Below, piece after piece: positions 1 through 52,363 of a stretch of DNA of 64,000 nucleotides. A program made the position numbers and the translations under genes. Below the pieces are notes generated by a model, which saw only the letters and a program-made list of their open reading frames with translations, had not been told where the DNA came from and did not search any database. How positions within the stretch are numbered: position 1 is the first letter of the stretch; the number at the start of each line of letters is the position of its first letter. The stretch covers positions 16,657,275 to 16,721,274 of the forward strand of contig CALNVZ010002100.1 in NCBI GenBank assembly GCA_940671915.1. The letters are read 5' to 3'. The DNA is from Paracentrotus lividus. Taxonomy: Eukaryota > Echinodermata > Echinoidea > Camarodonta > Echinidae.

Positions 1-1271
1 CATTGATAAAGTAATCTTTAAAATTTGATAGTAGCATTTTCTTAAGTTGAAAGTTATTATTCATCGGTCTATTCATGTTTGTAAAAATCATTCCTTGAGG
101 CAAACTTAATTTTAAGAATTTGCGAGAAAAGCACTAATTTTAGCAACTGGTTGGAGAATCGAGTGTTAAAAGTAATATGTAGGTAGCAAATATACGTAAG
201 CATAAAAAGTAAGGTGATGCAGAAACGTTTGGTGATGATATGTAGTTATAATTTTTTAATAATATCGTTTTCATGCGGCAAAGTTGATATCAAATGAACA
301 TTAGGCAATTAACAGCTACATACTGTATGGATAAGAAGGACTTCGATGAAATAATTTTTGGAGAAGCTTATAAGGCAATGGCCATAGTTGGTATTATCTC
401 GCAGTCACTGCATTCGTTTACAATGTTAGAAGTATAACATCTAGTGAGTAGTTAGTCATGATGAATAAATCAAACATCTTGTTCATACCAAGAATCTGCA
501 AGCATAGGAAATAAATAAGCACACACCAAAGGAAATTTACAGAAATTGCGTATTTGCGAGAAATAGAGAAAATAAGCATAATTTCTGTTTAGCTAGATGG
601 CCGTTCCCAAAGCACCATGCGTGATTAACACGGCCACGTGGAAAGTCTACGAGTATATCATGTGCACGACAATATCGCATCGGATCTGTGTGTGTATGTT
701 GTGCCGTGACTTGTGGCGATATAACACGTTACTCCAAAGTCTCAATATGACGGACTGTTTCGATATCTTTTTAACCATTTCTTCTGAAAATCTTATTGAA
801 ACGTGAATATTAATCTTGTGTGGCATATGTATATGTAAATGGAACATGTAAGGGAAATATCTAACAGATTTATGTTCAAATTATTTTTTGGCTGTAAGAA
901 CGCTAGCTTGGCTTTTAAGTAACTACTGTAATGCACAGAGCCCTTTTGTTCAATTAAAAAACATCTCCCTAACTAACAATTTCCAAAAGGAAATTCCACA
1001 AAAATCTAAATTCTGCAATTGAAAAAAATACCAGGTGCAACAAAAAGGTTGTGGGGAACTGGTCTGGGCAAATACTTATTTTTTTTTTTATTAATGTAAT
1101 TGGCAAGTCATGTTTTTGTTGAAATAATCCTACATAAACAAAACACAAGAATGTTCCGGACCTTTCAAACGAGCATAATTCCCTATGGTTTACAATTTAG
1201 AAATGAACAACACAAATACTAAGTTTAGCTTAAAATAGAATTAGCAATTTTTAAAATGTACACGTATACAT
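1..1271. other. intergenic, no gene recognised
   Basis: AT-rich sequence on both strands with stops in all frames. The longest open frames are about 65 codons, overlap each other on opposite strands at 597-847, and show no recognisable protein. I see no tRNA, no splice-phased exon chain and no clear repeat here apart from a short T-run near 1079-1091. Confidence 0.6.
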
Positions 1272-2938
1272 GGGCAATTCCACGAAATCCGATCAAGGTG
1301 TTGGAAATTCAAACATGATATTTGGTTAAAATGACTTTGATTTTTCAAAAAATAATGGAGTTACAGTTTTAAGAATCAATAAAATTTTTATCGATGGCGG
1401 CCATTTTCATTTCTAAACTAAATTGCCGAAGTATTCCAATATTTCTGGGGTATAGAGAAGGTGTATTATTACAAAAAAACTCATTTCATTTTCCTCCACT
1501 AATCGTTTCGTTCCCAAAAATCTTTCACATGGATAAAGTTGTTAGAGAGGACACTTATCAAAGGTATTTTTAAAAAATTTGGTTCAATGTGACTTGGCCA
1601 AAAAACTGGATTTAATCTACCTCACTGGGATTAACGTCAGTTACCGAAACATGAACTTGTTTATTTTTCTCCACAACGATCACAGTATCAACTATGCCAA
1701 TTAGGATTTCTAATGTAATGACTGCATCTCATTATTACCAATAGCAAATCTAATGATATTCAAACATACAATCAAGTCAAAATTTACAACTAATTTTGTG
1801 TGACGTCAGTACCATGACCTAGTGTAACGTCAGTACCATGATGCCATTATCGTTTAATAGAAAACAATTACAATGTGGACTCCTATATGCATCTGAACTA
1901 ATTACCACTGCTTAAACTACTCGTCTAGTGATGGAAAGACTGTCAGTGTGAAGGTAACTTCTTCTTTAATGATTTAAGAGTTGGGAAACCCATGCAGTGT
2001 ACATGTACACATAAGCCCCTCCAATCTAGTTAAGATTTTCAGTGATTATCTATTGGTGTGATCAGGGTTCCATTGCTATTTTATCTTGAATTTGGAATAG
2101 GAGCCTACAATTTGAAATGTTATGATTAAATCCAACAAAGTATTGATTGTCAAAAAAAAATTATCTCTGTGAAAACTTATAAATAAATTAAACAAAAACG
2201 TATGATCAAAGCTCCATATCTGTGCATCTACTTAGATGTACGTGAATTGTGATAGAACAAACACTTTACTTTGACAGGATTTAATTTTATTCCAAACAAA
2301 CCCTATAGCAAAATATAGTGTAAAACTGTCATGTCCTCAGTAAAGTTTTAACTGAGGAAAAGGAAAATGATAACGTTACTTCTTATTTGGCCAATCTGTT
2401 GCCACAAACATAGGTATGATGTCATATCAAACACATAATTCTCATAAGCCCAGAACACAAAATATTTTGATCCGATTCAAAATTGGGATTTACATGTGTA
2501 AAGTCTATGGAAGATGTAAGGGTAACGTCAGTTACCTAACGTCAGTTACCGACATGCCTTGACAAAAGTTTCCCCAGCAAAAACAAAAATTATGAAAATC
2601 TCTCCTTATTTTGCACATCTGTTCATAAGGACCTAGAGGTATGATGTCATATAAGACTTATCATTATAACACATCGTGGACATGAGATATTGAGATTTGA
2701 TCAAGCACCATGATTTTGCATGTCCGTTTTCTGTAACGTCAGTTTACCGACACGTTTTTGCTTGGCGTTTCAATGGAAATGATGTTTGGGTGGAATTTTT
2801 TGACACAAATTCTTCCTTTACACTTACTTTCTTTATGTTTATTAATTGAAGACCCATGTATTCCTATTCATGTAACTATAGAACAAACAATGTAGAAAAT
2901 TCTGGTTGTGTGTAACGTCATTTACCGTGGAATTGCCC
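1272..2938 (-). mobile_element. non-autonomous DNA transposon with iterated GTAACGTCAGTTAC motif, copy A
   Basis: The ends are inverted repeats: GGGCAATTCCACG on the left and its complement CGTGGAATTGCCC on the right. The whole segment is the reverse complement of the element at 11849-13941 (copy B), with about 400 bp of the interior missing. No open frame of transposase size is present, so it must be moved in trans. It carries repeated copies of a near-palindrome, GTAACGTCAGTTAC, near 1631, 1799, 1820, 2521, 2535, 2733 and 2912, some of them degraded. The last lies directly against the right terminal repeat. The target duplication is not clear: the flanks read ..acat and atat... The superfamily is not recognised. 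Confidence 0.75.
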
Positions 2939-3023
2939 ATATAGGAGCATCAACATAATTTTAAGAGATATGATGATTTAAAGCAGTTCATAAGCTTCAA
3001 TTTGGATCAAATTGAATATAATT

Positions 3024-3069
<46 letters not shown>

Positions 3070-3098
3070 GATAGTGATAATGATAATAATAATAATTG

Positions 3099-3175
<77 letters not shown>

Positions 3176-3177
3176 TG

Positions 3178-3242
<65 letters not shown>

Positions 3243-3262
3243 TTGATAATAATAATAATAGT
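3024..3262. repeat. compound (AAT)n/(GATAAT)n microsatellite with higher-order repeat
   Basis: Runs of AAT alternate with runs of GATAAT. The joint 'AATAATAATTGATAATAAT' recurs, so three blocks of the same order (AAT run, GATAAT run, AAT run, TTGATAAT joint) follow each other. The open frames across it encode only Ile, Asn-Asp or Tyr-His strings and are translation artefacts. Confidence 0.95.
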
Positions 3263-4700
3263 ATTGACTAGAACTGCAATCTTGACATGAAAACGATGTG
3301 CGTGCATTGACGCCTAGACTAAAAGATTTCAAGGACTATTAAAATTTAAATGTATATTTTGAAATATATTGGGAAACGGAAGTAGGCTTTACATAACTAT
3401 ACAAGATCTGTGTGTTAAACAAATACGGTTTGTGTTACTACAGTGCAATTTTGAAAACTTCACTTTCCATACTATCCCGGCGTACACATTGTTCTGTCAA
3501 ATTTGCAATTATTAGGCAAGCGGGTATAATGGCTCCTACAAAAAAAAATCCTTTTTTCCCCGGCGTTCTATATATAATCTGAGCACCGTGGCTTTCTCGA
3601 TTTCGCGATTATGAAGCAAACTGATTAAAATGGTTTTCTACAAAAAACTGGATTTACTCGAAATTTTCTGTGACAACCTATATTATATTTGGTATCAATG
3701 AAAGGCAAATTCAATGCGGTCATTGTGATGTCAATTTCAGAAGCAAATATTGAACGACACAATGACGTAATGCTTTGTTACGTAATCCATTGAAAATTCG
3801 CTATTTTTTGTCCATAACTTTTTGATGACGTCATCAAATTTTACAAAAAATTGGCAAGATAGTTGTGAAATGTATTGATACATGGCCTGCCAAGTTTCAA
3901 GTCCCTAGATTGAATATCGCTCTTTTAGGGGAAGTTAAACTTGTTTTCCGTGGTATCGATTATTTTATTTTGTACAACATTTTTGAGCAATTTGGTCAAT
4001 GAAACGATATATTTTTCTTTCATTGCTGGAAAGTACAAATCTGAACTACCTAAATCCAAAAAGGGTACGGTTTTAAACAAGGCACAACGCAGATGCAGCC
4101 TCTTGGATTTTAGCCAAATTTGAAACTTTAGAGGGCGCTATTTGCATTTTGCGTATTTATTGGAGCGTGAAACATGTGGAGTGTGTGCACATTTATTAGA
4201 ATAACATGACCTAAAATTTGAAGCAAAATGAAATTGATTTAAGAAAGTTATACCATTTTTGGGTGTTTTTAGTCACAATTTTTCAATCATAACGGAGTTG
4301 ATTTTTGAAATTAATTTAAAATATGAAGATGGTTTTGAAATAAAAAATGTTGGATGCATTTGAAAGGTGAATTCATGGACTACATAATGAATTTTGTTAG
4401 AAGTTTGTAGCATCTAGGATGATGAGATATTGAACTTGGAAAGAATGGCTTTCATATAGCCGAAAATTGACAAAATGGCCGATGGACGGTCACGGATGAG
4501 TGATTTGGAAATTGAAATGTCAGGGGATCAAGAGTAGATCATGGATGTCATGTCTATGAGTTGAAACGAATTTGGATGAGTAATTTGACCTTGACAGGGA
4601 GAACAAGGATCATGTGTTAAGTGAATGGCTTTTTGGGGAAGAAGAAGAAGAAGACGGAAAAGGAATATGGAACAACAACATAGCATTGTCGCTGTAGCGT
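3263..4700. other. non-coding, unclassified AT-rich stretch
   Basis: No exon or protein similarity is recognisable. It holds several TGACGTCA/TTACGTAA-like sites near 3763-3835 and a short purine run of GAA triplets at 4638-4653, and ends in a large microsatellite. It may be an old transposon: the bases just before the microsatellite change from unique sequence to simple repeat as at LINE or MITE ends. I cannot define its borders. Confidence 0.4.
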
Positions 4701-4708
4701 CAATGCAA

Positions 4709-4786
4709 TAATGATAATGATAATGATAATGATAATTGATATGATAATGATAATAATAATTAATAAGAATAATAATAATAATAATA

Positions 4787-4833
<47 letters not shown>

Positions 4834-4847
4834 GTAATACTACTACT
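4709..4847. repeat. (GATAAT)n/(AAT)n/(ACT)n microsatellite
   Basis: GATAAT units pass into a long AAT run and end in three ACT units directly before an inverted-repeat element at 4848. A mirror arrangement, ACT units and then an AAT run, follows the other end of that element at 6436. Confidence 0.9.
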
Positions 4848-6435
4848 GATCATATGCACAATCAGGGTGAACAACTGTTGTACAGGGTAAAATTAGAAAA
4901 ATGACTGAAAATGCTTTTTTTGTTTATTCATATTGTTCATAATATGAACTCCTAAATGACAAGACTAAATTGAAAAAATATGTAATTAAGTTATGCTAAT
5001 TAGCAATTTAACGACCGGTGTCATATTACACATAGAGCATATATAAAAAAAAAATTTGTATTAAAAAAAATAACTGTTGGACAATTCTGAAATTTGCAGG
5101 AAACAATCATCACATGTATGGTTCTCAGCCATAGCAATATCATTTAAAAGAATTATCAGGAAGTTGGTCTCCTAGTCCTTACAATAATGACAAGAAAATA
5201 CAGGCAATTTTCATGTATTACTTTACATACGTATTAAACTACTTTTATTCAATGTCATATATTTCTTGTTGGATGAAGTACATTCCACCAAAATTTCAGA
5301 GAGCACTTGAAGATATATTTTAATGCTTCAATTCAAATTTCATTAAATCTGTACCAGTACTTTTGAAATATGATAATTTCTTGCAAATTATTTCTAAATT
5401 CCATATTTCTTTTTGAAACCTTCTGCGGTTTGCCCCAAATGCAAGGGTAATGATGGGGGTTTTCACATATTAAGTGGCTATCAAGATTATCAAGTATAGA
5501 CAGGTGTACAGGATTACAGATTTCATGAAAAACAGTTAAAGATAAAAAAAAACTGACAACAAAAAACACCCCCATAAAAAAGAAAACTTACTTGTTCATC
5601 ACTCATTCTTATCATGATTCTGTGACCTTTACATTGTGACAATAAGACACGCAATGACTATTTTTATTAAGAATTGGATAAAATTTAAAAAAATATACTT
5701 CCCATCACTCAAATTTCTAGAAATTTTCACAGAATACTTGATAGAGTATGCTTTGTAAGAAGAGAAAAATCAACACAATATAATGAAAGGAATGTAATAT
5801 GTTATATGATTATATTGTGAAATTACCCCACAGGAAGCAACAAAATCTCAGCGACTAATTTTTTAAGAAATCTCAAATAGTCCACAGCTTGAAAAATGTT
5901 GTCTTTCCACCAGATCAATGGATACCATTGTGTAGAGTGGACTTTGCCCTACTTATTGCTAAAAAAAATAATCTGTCTGACCTTGCATGACATGACAACA
6001 TTAGTTGAAAGGTCAGAAGGTCACTTGAGTGAGCCAGTTACACATCATACATCAGATTACCTAAGGCATGATAACTTTTTTTCCTGTGGAGGCAGACTAT
6101 TTTAAATGGTACCATTGGAATGCCTGAAAAAACAAAGCAGACCATATATAACACATGGGGGTAGTCTCAAATTTCAGACCCAGAAATCGCATTTCAAGTG
6201 ATATTTTTAACTTGTTATTTCTTGGGTTACACGCAAAATTGGCCGTTTATCGTTAATTAGCATTAATTAATGGACACTTAAGAAAAATGTAAACATTACA
6301 AAAATCAGGATATGGAATAATGAGGTGTATTTGTGATACAAGTGAAATCTCAAGGCAATTGGTAAAGGTTTGAGCAATTTACAACAGTTTTAATGCTGAA
6401 AAACAGAGTTGTGCACCCTGATTGTGCTTATGATC
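4848..6435. mobile_element. terminal-inverted-repeat element bounded by ACT/AAT microsatellites
   Basis: The left end GATCATATGCACAATCAGGG and the inverted right end GATCATAAGCACAATCAGGG match at 26 of 28 positions over the full repeat (4848-4875 against 6408-6435). The interior is AT-rich and contains no transposase-sized frame; its longest frames are about 80 codons with no family resemblance. ACT units flank both sides, so the target duplication may be hidden in simple repeat. The alternative is that the two ends belong to separate copies of a shorter element in opposite orientation. Confidence 0.5.
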
Positions 6436-6461
6436 TACTACTACTACTACTACTACTACTA

Positions 6462-6497
<36 letters not shown>
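6436..6497. repeat. (ACT)n followed by (AAT)n microsatellite
   Basis: About nine ACT units are followed directly by about a dozen AAT units. Confidence 0.95.
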
Positions 6498-6592
6498 TTA
6501 TTGCATTGCACAGTTAATTCATAAATATGATAAATTTTAAACTCTTCTTGAACAGTGATTCTAATGTGTCAGATGTTTGAATTATGATATCG

Positions 6593-6770
6593 CATTTCCA
6601 TGTTATCATTCATCGAATTATTATTTTTTTTTTAATTAAATAATGCATTTTATGTTTATAGTAATGTAAATCTGAACAGCATTTGCCATGTTATCATTCA
6701 TCTGAATTATTATTTTTGTATTAAATAATGAATTTTAGTGATAGTAATGTAAATCTCAACAGCTTTCTAA
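6593..6770. repeat. imperfect tandem duplication, unit about 88 bp
   Basis: The segment starting GCATTTCCATGTTATCATTC at about 6592 recurs at about 6680 with a one-base insertion (GCATTTGCCATG...). Both continue through TTATTATTTTT, an AAATAATG(C/A)ATTTTA block and AGTAATGTAAATCT(G/C)AACAGC. Confidence 0.8.
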
Positions 6771-7139
6771 AATTGCAATTGCATACATGTATGCGTTGAA
6801 GTTTATTAATGTACTAAATTTTTATTGTTATATAATACAGTGTAAACTATTAGCAATATTAATATGTCTGACTTTTAATCATTATCATTTGGCTCACAAC
6901 CAGTACAATTCATTACATACCAAATGTAACAATGTATCTGATTAATTGATACCTGATCTTTCAAAGCAATTCCTACCATGAATGATTTAGTTGTTAATCC
7001 AAGTAGCCCCAAAATAATTATTGTATACTATTAATTCACTCAATCATAATCCACATAAAGCAGTATAGCATGTTAACTCTTGTTTGGCATTTTTTATTGT
7101 TAATTTTTGTATTTTTGTGCTATGATTTGGTATGTAATT

Positions 7140-7280
7140 TTGAATTAATTTCATTATATACATGAATTTCTTAAGTTTTGTATGTTTATGTAAATTTTAT
7201 TTGTAAATTCGATGTGTATCAGCTTTTAGCTGCAACTTTGAATGTTTCAATAAACCTTTTCAATTTCAATTTCAATTTAT
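7140..7280 (+). mobile_element. probable LINE 3' end with (TTTCAA)n tail
   Basis: The stretch ends in AATAAACC, a polyadenylation-like signal, followed by repeated TTTCAA units. This is how many CR1/L2-type non-LTR elements of marine invertebrates terminate. Upstream is AT-rich and untranslatable, as expected for a 5'-truncated copy with only 3' untranslated sequence. The 5' border is not visible. Confidence 0.4.
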
Positions 7281-7559
7281 AAATGTACACATTCATAGAT
7301 CAAAATTTTGGGCTGATAAACTTTTACTCAACTAGACGACAAAATATCAAATTCCTATTGCCTTTAACTCGTGTTGGGTCTTGCCAGGTTATTGCACAAC
7401 ATCAAGCATTTTTTCCCCCAAAGATACGGTGGTATAAAGCAGTTTACAAGCTTCAAATTGGTACCAAATATACAGTCAAAAGCCAAAATTTGGCAGAGAA
7501 ATTGAAGTTTTCCCAAAATCCATTACAAACCTCAATTTTCATATCTTGACTTTTTACAG

Positions 7560-8525
7560 GTGGCACTGCTTCCAGCACCAACCGTACTATCGCAGGGCTG
7601 GTGGAGCGTTTTCAAAAGTGAGGGGGCCCAATGAAAAAGTGCACCTTTGTGAATGAGCAGATCATATTCAAGTGCGAAGTCGGGGGCCAGTAAAATGAAC
7701 TTTTTAGAGAAATTTTTGAGCGCATAGCGCGAGCCGAAAATTTTAGCTTATAATTACCTGAAGGTAATGAATTCTTTACACATTTTGATAATTGTCATCC
7801 CATCTGAGACACATTTGTGAGCGCGAAGCACGAGGTGAAAATTTTGGCTTACAATGATACAAAGGCCGAATATTTTACGCACATTTCCCCCTCTTATGTA
7901 TTTTTGTGTGAATTCTTTTACTAGATAACGATCGTCTTCATTTTAATAATAATAAAATGCCAACGCGAGCAGAAAAATTTACATCACATTACATATTTGG
8001 GATGCCAGGGATCAGTCAAGGGGGCTTTTTAAAGGAAAGTTTGCCAGCGCGAAGCGCGTGTCGAAAATGTTGACTTATAATTAACTGAAGGTAGTGTATT
8101 CTAGATTTTGAAACTTGATTGACATCCATCACTGCACTTTGTGACGTCAGGAATCAGTCTTTCTGAGAGGAATTTGCGAGCGTAAAGCGCGAGCTGAAAA
8201 TTTTGGCTTATAATGACACATTATAGGACCGTATATTTTACGCACAATTTCAATCTTATCTCTTTTTGTTTGGATTCTTCTATGGGTCAAGATCACCTCA
8301 ATTTCAACAAGAATAAATTGCGAAGGCCAAGCGATGCGCGAGCAGAAAAAAAGAATTGCTTCTAATGAACCAGAAGGTAGTGTATTTTAAACACATTTTG
8401 CCTCTCCTTCCCATTCTTTTTTTTTTTCCCCCCCCTTTTTTCCCTTAGAAAATATTAAAATTTCTGGCAAAAAAGTGGGGGGGGGGGGGGCCAGTCCCCC
8501 CAGGCCCCCCCGTCTCCGCCGCCCA
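7560..8525. repeat. GC-accented repeat with GCGCGAAGCGCGAG motif, direct repeats
   Basis: A motif of the form GAGCGCGAAGCGCGAGC followed by GAAAATTTTGGCTTATAAT appears near 7718, 7818, 8045 and 8175, with a weaker GCGATGCGCGAGCAG at about 8331. Between them, blocks such as 'CTGAAGGTA(G/A)TG(T/A)ATTCT' and 'TATTTTACGCACA' also recur, so the region is a degraded tandem array with a long unit of roughly 330-350 bp and a shorter alternate unit. It ends in G and C runs at 8478-8510. The motif GCGCGAAGCGCGA is partly self-complementary. No coding potential. Confidence 0.7.
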
Positions 8526-9933
8526 TGTATCGCGAACTTAAAACATTGTAACTGCCGAAGTGTTACCTAGAACAATGAAACACTAACTGAGCTTCAAGAT
8601 GATACATGTACCACACTTGTCACAAATTTTCTTACTTTGGCAAAAATTTACAACGTAGTGCTGAAAATTAAACATCACCTTTTTTTAATACACTGTTGGG
8701 CCAAAAAGGGCTTCTTTTGTGATTTGTGTACGTACAAATGTGTGTTGTCTTCTGTCATGAAATTTATAACTTTTTAGAGGTAATTTTTTTTAATTTATTG
8801 TAATTGGCTTAAGTAATTAATGTTAGTTTAATGCTTCTCAAAATTTTGCACTGAAATGAGCATATTAAAGAACAAAAACCAAAATATTATTATTATTATT
8901 ACTTTCTATTTATTTGACCAAAAAGTATACAATCACCATATAGAAAACTATATACTCACAGTTGTTTGTTTTTTTTTTGTTGCAAAGAAGGTTATTTGTC
9001 AAATTTTACAGCACTCAAGTATTCAGGCGTGACACTACCAAAACACCAAACTCTAATTAGGGTATACCATTTAAAATGTCTTTTAAAAAGACATTTGTTA
9101 TATAATTGATATGGTATTTCTCTTGTACTTCAGTATTATTGCGTTGAGTATTATTGCGTTTTTTTTTTGTACTTAGTGCTCAATAAAGCTCTTCATGTGC
9201 ACACATACATGTACATGTAAACATTTGGGGCCTTATGTACATTATAGAGAACTGATTTATCTGTGGGTCTGAACATACATCCTACAGACTACAATCTTGA
9301 AAGTAGGGAGCATACGTGTACATGTAAGTATGGTTGTTCCCGATCTACGTCCCTACTTGACTACCTAATTGTAGCTTCCTGTGACGAGACACATTGGTCC
9401 GGTTAACGTTGCTAGATTTTTTAGACATCATGCCTGTCTTGTTAGAACAAAGATGCAGGAGGGGTGATGCTCAACTGCATGTAATAATGTCATTGAAACT
9501 AGTTCAAGGGTGATAGAATTGATTACAAGCTTTGTTTATTTGGAAGCCAAAAGCTTTTCAACTCCACATTAATTTTGATCTGTTATTCTGTCTGTGAGTG
9601 TTTGAGGCAATGTTCAAAGAAAAAAAAAATGATCAAAGGTTTAGTTCCCACATGTACTGCTTGTAAACCGATTCAGAATTGATTTTTATTTTGTTTTGTT
9701 TGTTGTTTGTTGTTGTTGTTGTTGTTGTTAGTTTTTTTGGGGGGGGGTATTCTAAATTACATGTGGAAGCACTAATGGAAGTGTCATTATGATTAAAATT
9801 GGCAAGCATCCATACATGTAGTAGCATTTTTCAAAGGGATTATTAATTAAAGGATCCCATGCTTGATCTTTTTAAAGTTTATAGTCGAAGTTCAAAAGGT
9901 AAAATCTGACAGCCTCAATGTACTGGGCACCTA
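8526..9933. other. intergenic, no gene recognised
   Basis: AT-rich sequence. It includes a small ATT run at 8885-8901, a GTT run at about 9709-9728 followed by T7-G8, and a short direct repeat of 'AGTATTATTGCGTT' at about 9131 and 9146. I could not find the first WASHC4 exon here. Confidence 0.5.
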
Positions 9934-10067
9934 GGGGCCTGTTTCTTGAAACTGCCATAAGTCTAAGTTCGTGGACATCACATTGAAATGCATGTTAATT
10001 CTACTACATGTGTCCCTATGAGTTGTCCAAGAACTTAGACTTATGATGGTTTCGAGAAACAGGCCCC
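9934..10067. mobile_element. palindromic MITE, 134 bp
   Basis: The left arm, GGGGCCTGTTTCTTGAAAC..CATAAGTCTAAGTTC, pairs with the right arm, GAACTTAGACTTATG..GTTTCGAGAAACAGGCCCC. The arms are about 40 bp with a few mismatches around a centre of about 50 bp. It has no coding capacity. Confidence 0.85.
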
Positions 10068-10611
10068 TGTTACTCTCTGGGTTTCCTACTGGTCAAACAC
10101 TAGTCAAGTCCGGAGGAAACACTCTTGATCAGTGGTTCCAACCAATGCATCCAGGTACACTTGCATCCTGGAGCAGTCTTTACAATGTTGTAATACGTCG
10201 GTTACAGTGCCAAAGCCACTTCAAACCCTTGGCAATTGGGGTAGAATAATAATCAGAGTAATCTGACATTATACTCATCAAATTGTTTCGTGACTGTACC
10301 TAGTTTACATTTAGAGTTTGGTATTACATTCTATAACATACATTTTGATTTTCATCTCCATTTTTAAGCTGATTCTTTTAGCAACTACATCATTTCTATA
10401 TCTGTTTATCCTGTTTTGTGTTACTTATAATGTATACTACTGTAATTATACTTGATTGTGAATATTTAAATCATATCATACTTGTGTACATTATACTTAG
10501 TATGTTGTTAATAAACTTAAAAAAATGATAGTGAAATTATCTTTTATAAGTCATAAATAGATGAATAAAGATTGATAAAGAAATTATTCTTCTCCTTTTC
10601 TTCTTCTACAG
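10068..10611. other. sequence upstream of first recognised WASHC4 exon
   Basis: Non-coding. TTAATAAACTTAAAAAAATG near 10507 looks like the polyadenylated end of a retroposed or transcribed sequence on the + strand. A pyrimidine tract (CTTCTCCTTTTCTTCTTCTACAG) precedes exon 1 and is a good 3' splice site. Confidence 0.45.
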
Positions 10612-51023
<40,412 letters not shown>

Positions 51024-51066
51024 ATATCCTATTTTCTTGAAATAGCAGATGGACCTCGGGAGCCTC

Positions 51067-51072
51067 AATAAA
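51067..51072 (+). terminator. possible polyadenylation signal AATAAA for WASHC4
   Basis: AATAAA lies only 44 bases after the stop. Overlapping AATAAA copies also occur at 51343-51352, and another at about 53154. Which one is used cannot be told from the sequence. Confidence 0.35.
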
Positions 51073-52329
51073 CCAACTCATGGACACTCTCAAAAAAGAA
51101 ATCTAATGTTTAGACTTCTATATAATTTGCGGCTTATAACATATCTGGGTTATAAAATTTGCTTTGCTTTCATTTATTCTTTCTTTCAATTCATTTGTTT
51201 CACCAATTTTCATTTGACATAGGTACTTGATTTGCACACATGTAAAACTTGTAGTATTTTTGTGAGGTCACATATTAATGAAATGTATGTATTTAACGGA
51301 AAATTAAAGCCAGTGACTAACTTGAACCAAATGAAAAAATAAAATAAATAAAACAGACTGTGAATAAGATATAACTGCCGCTATGATTATTAGAAACTTC
51401 TAAAGAAGAAACATGAATCACCTTTATAGTTTTATCCGCCGATCACCTGATTATAAATCAAGATATTTATGATTAAACAAGAAGATTGAGATAAAGTACC
51501 ATGAAATGAGCTTGAATGAATAATAGGTGTACATGTTCTACAAAGAAAGTAGCAGGCTTTGTTGACAAAGCTCACAAAGTTCAGGTATGTGAAACTGCAT
51601 ATGTGCATTAAGCATTGCTCAAAACTGAGAGTAAGGGATTTCACTCCCTGTATTTCAAGTAAACAATTTCCTTTTTCTCTTTAACTTTCTGATATTTTGT
51701 ATTATGTAGCAATTACACACAATTCACCATGGCACTTAAACCATTGGTTCCATTGCCCATTTTTCATAAATATAGCTTTTGAACATGATGAATAATACAG
51801 ATTTTTTTTTTTTAATTCATCGAACCAGTGGTTTGATTTAATTTGAATTGTTTCACAAACTTGAAAAATGAAGTGAAGAATTTCCACCAAATTTACATAT
51901 TATATAATATGTGTGACATCATGTATTTTAATTTGTGTTGTAAATATTTCAGTAAAGAGAAATGATATAAGAGACATATATACATTGTTTTATACCATAG
52001 ATAAATTGCATGAAATACCTTAAAGATGCATGGCAAAAGAAATGTTATTTAATTGTAAAAATGAAACCAAACTTATAACAAATGTATATTCCAAGATGTC
52101 ATTTTCGCATTAAGAATACTTTAATCTTATATTATCAGTGGGGTAAAAAAAAAATCATCACAATCGTACAGCAGTGGAACAGGGATTTGAAAATAGGAGG
52201 GGCACAGTCAGGCAAATGTAAAAAGTAGGTCAGGTGTAAACATGAGCATTTAATTATGGTTACCCAAAATAGGGGGCATATACCCTTGTTGCAACCCCTG
52301 GATTCACCACTGAATCATACAATATAATG

Positions 52330-52363
<34 letters not shown>

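Noticed and set aside
2997..3332. Open frames of poly-Ile, poly-Asn-Asp and poly-Tyr-His across the 3-kb microsatellite (also 4617-4874)
   Set aside because: Translation of AAT/GAT simple repeat with no unique sequence; no gene support.
5560..5610. Minus-strand ATG-AGT-GAT-GAA-CAA followed by GTAAGT as a first exon
   Set aside because: A single short open piece with a donor-like site inside a transposon-like element; no downstream exon could be found.
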